Source: an uncultured Oscillospiraceae bacterium (lineage in GTDB: Bacteria; Bacillota; Clostridia; Oscillospirales; Ruminococcaceae). From it: a stretch of 14,992 nt of DNA. The DNA is taken from NCBI GenBank assembly GCA_900542145.1, contig UQMF01000034.1, forward strand, positions 1 through 14,992, read 5' to 3'. Shown in pieces: positions 13,644 through 14,992 of the stretch. How positions within the stretch are numbered: position 1 is the stretch's first letter; each line of letters opens with the position of its first letter. A program made the translations under genes and the position numbers. The notes beneath the pieces were generated by a model. The model saw nothing but the letters and a program-made list of their open reading frames with translations. It was not told the origin of the DNA and did no database searches.

Positions 13644-14705
13644 TCAGTCTGCGTAGACCCAGTCACGCTGGATACCGAAGCTGACAAAGAACAGCACGGT
13701 GTCCGTGACGACCTTGATGATTGTCTGGAGTATCCCGGCGCCGGTCCCGAACAGCGCCGACAATCCCCTGACGCACAGCGCTGAAACCAGCAGCTGCGCG
13801 GCGGCGAGTATGTAGTACCGCAGGGCGGAGCGCTTCACGCTCTTCCCGGAGCGGAACACCCGGCGGCGGTTCAGCGTGAAATTAACCAGTGATGAAACAA
13901 TCCGCGCTCCGGCGGTGGCGGTGAGGATACGCAGGCTCTCGTTTTCGCCGAACAGGGGAGCGGTCAGAAGATTGATCAGCGTGAATAACCCCAGGTCGAT
14001 GAGCGAGCACAGCCCGGAACTCAGCATAAACCGGAATATCACGGCGTATATTTTGATGGAATCCCGGAACGGGTGGAAATGCGTACCCTTGTTCCGGTCG
14101 TTGTATATCGTCCTTATCGGGAGTTCCTCAAAGGGGAGCGCCAGCCGCTTCATTTCCAGGAGCATGTTGGTTTCGTATTCGAACCGCTCTCCGCCAAGCG
14201 CCGTCAGCGGCGGCAGGTAATCCCGGGGGAGTGCGCGCAGTCCGGTCTGGGTGTCGGATATCCGTATTCCGCACAGCAGCCGGAACACTATCCGGGTTGC
14301 ATTGTTCCCGAAGCGGCTTTTCGGCGGAACATCGCCGCCGGAGAAATCCCGGACGCCGAGCACCGCCCTGCCGCATTCCGACATTTTTCGCGCGCAGCGG
14401 TAAATGTCCTCCGGGTCGTGCTGTCCGTCGTCGTCCGTGGTGACGACTCCGTCGCAGTCCGGGAAATGCTCCAGGACGTAGCTGAACGCGGTCTTGAGTC
14501 CGCGCCCCTTGCCGCGGTTGACCTCATGGCGGAGCACCGTGCACTGTGGCATTCCCTCCAGCTGCGCGAAAATTCCTGCGCACTCCGCGCGGCTGCCGTC
14601 GTTCACGATGACGATATCCCGGAATCCGGCGGCGATAAGTCCTTCCACCACTTCAAGTATGCGCTCCGACGGGTCGTAGGTCGGTATTATGACTGGCACG
14701 TTCAT
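13644..14705 (-). CDS. GT2 glycosyltransferase fused to a GtrA-like membrane domain
   Basis: This 353-residue protein starts with a family 2 glycosyltransferase domain: VPVIIPTYDP at the start, VNDGS (34-38), the metal-binding TTDDDGQHDP (89-98), DTQTGLRALP (151-160) and FEYETNMLLE (175-184). The C-terminal part (about 226-350) has several hydrophobic segments of the GtrA type, including SSGLCSLIDLGLFTLINLL, SSLVNFTLNRRRVF and a terminal GIQRDWVY. The known role of such fusions is to load or flip an undecaprenyl-phosphate-linked sugar for surface polymers. I prefer ATG 14705 over the in-frame GTG 14714, because AGGGGAAG lies nine bases before 14705 and touches the GTG. It is the first gene of the operon. 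Confidence 0.9.
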   Translation of the reverse strand: MNVPVIIPTYDPSERILEVVEGLIAAGFRDIVIVNDGSRAECAGIFAQLEGMPQCTVLRHEVNRGKGRGLKTAFSYVLEHFPDCDGVVTTDDDGQHDPEDIYRCARKMSECGRAVLGVRDFSGGDVPPKSRFGNNATRIVFRLLCGIRISDTQTGLRALPRDYLPPLTALGGERFEYETNMLLEMKRLALPFEELPIRTIYNDRNKGTHFHPFRDSIKIYAVIFRFMLSSGLCSLIDLGLFTLINLLTAPLFGENESLRILTATAGARIVSSLVNFTLNRRRVFRSGKSVKRSALRYYILAAAQLLVSALCVRGLSALFGTGAGILQTIIKVVTDTVLFFVSFGIQRDWVYAD

Positions 14706-14759
14706 TTTGCACACTTCCCCTTTTCAGCCTGCTGGCAGACTCTGCCTATTTCTGTCTGC

Positions 14760-14788
14760 ATTATAGCATATTCCCCTTGATTTGTAAA
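14760..14788 (-). promoter_or_regulatory. Promoter of the GT2-phosphodiester glycosidase operon
   Basis: Read leftward, -35 TTTACA (14783-14788) and a perfect -10 TATAAT (14760-14765) are 17 bases apart. The start is predicted near 14753, about 48 bases before the ATG at 14705. Confidence 0.8.
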
Positions 14789-14818
14789 TACCTTTTTTGT
14801 ATTGTAACTGAATTGTAA
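14782..14818 (-). repeat. TTACAA direct repeats upstream of the envelope operon promoter
   Basis: Read leftward, TTACAA occurs at 14813-14818, 14802-14807 and 14782-14787. The first two are exactly 11 bp apart, one helical turn, and the third overlaps the -35. This looks like a site for a response regulator, but the sequence does not match a specific one exactly. Confidence 0.35.
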
Positions 14819-14865
14819 TAAGCGTTTCTGCGCGTTTTTACAGCCGCGAATTTTGCCGGATTCTA

Positions 14866-14894
14866 TTGACAAAGGTCACGGTTTGTCTTATAAT
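14866..14894 (+). promoter_or_regulatory. Perfect-consensus sigma-A promoter reading off the right edge
   Basis: TTGACA (14866-14871) and TATAAT (14889-14894) are separated by 17 bases. Transcription would start near 14901 and run directly into the hairpin-rich sequence at 14912-14987. The gene it serves lies beyond the window. Confidence 0.8.
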
Positions 14895-14911
14895 TGAATC
14901 AGTGAATTTAA

Positions 14912-14992
14912 GGCAATACCGCACAAAGATTGTGCGTGTATTGCGCAGTCAGTTTTGCCAATATTACGCTTCGCTTATTGGCAAAACTCGAT
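14912..14992. repeat. Hairpin-rich, repeat-like sequence running off the window edge
   Basis: Two strong hairpins follow each other. The first pairs GCAATAC (14913-14919) with GTATTGC (14938-14944) and, inside it, GCACAA (14921-14926) with TTGTGC (14930-14935). The second is a perfect 12-bp stem, GTTTTGCCAATA (14952-14963) with TATTGGCAAAAC (14976-14987), around a 12-base loop. No U-tract follows within the window. It could be one end of an intergenic repeat or MITE, or a structured leader. The right end is cut off. Confidence 0.5.

Overview
The window looks like the chromosome of a moderately GC-rich, Gram-positive gut-type Clostridia, most likely a Ruminococcus-like member of the Oscillospiraceae. 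This rests on the strong AGGAGG-type ribosome binding sites, consensus sigma-A promoters, G/C-rich third codon positions, and protein character (DUF2325 protein, FruR-FruK-FruA with HPr and EI, AzlCD, a GT2-GtrA fusion). The genus is inferred by eye, not by a search. There is no rRNA, tRNA, CRISPR array or transposase gene.

Layout. 1-160: the probable tail of a rightward gene and two tandem terminators. 161-451: a leftward DUF2325 gene with its own promoter and a long leader that contains inverted repeats. 725-1513: a rightward ribbon-helix-helix (RHH) DNA-binding protein gene behind a perfect consensus promoter. 1527-1685: a 159-bp MITE-like repeat with imperfect terminal inverted repeats of about 30 bp and a possible ATAA target duplication. 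1703-4315: clpB, which ends at a bidirectional terminator shared with the leftward block. 4371-9989: a leftward sugar operon read in the order fruR, fruK, fruA, ptsH, ptsI. 9990-10320: a divergent regulatory region. 10321-11371: rightward azlC-azlD with overlapping reading frames. 11432-14705: a leftward three-gene envelope operon (GT2-GtrA glycosyltransferase, membrane-anchored phosphodiester glycosidase, membrane-anchored protein of unknown function). 14715-14992: divergent promoters, and at the right edge a second, strongly hairpinned repeat-like sequence.

How the genes work together. The five-gene sugar operon encodes a complete fructose phosphorelay: EI to HPr to the EIIA, EIIB and EIIC domains of FruA, giving fructose-1-phosphate, which FruK converts to fructose-1,6-bisphosphate, under a DeoR-type regulator. 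ClpB is the heat-stress disaggregase and appears to be transcribed through the repeat from the RHH gene's promoter, because no other promoter or CIRCE/CtsR site is evident. AzlC and AzlD form a branched-chain amino acid exporter. The three-gene envelope operon probably builds or trims a surface glycan; its substrate is unknown.

Most of the window is ordinary core metabolism. The parts worth a second look are the MITE-like element and its 50-codon ORF, the structured sequence at the right edge, the DUF2325 leader, the repeated operator-like motifs and near-cre site in front of fruR, and the uncharacterised third protein of the envelope operon. I see no clearly new multi-gene system.
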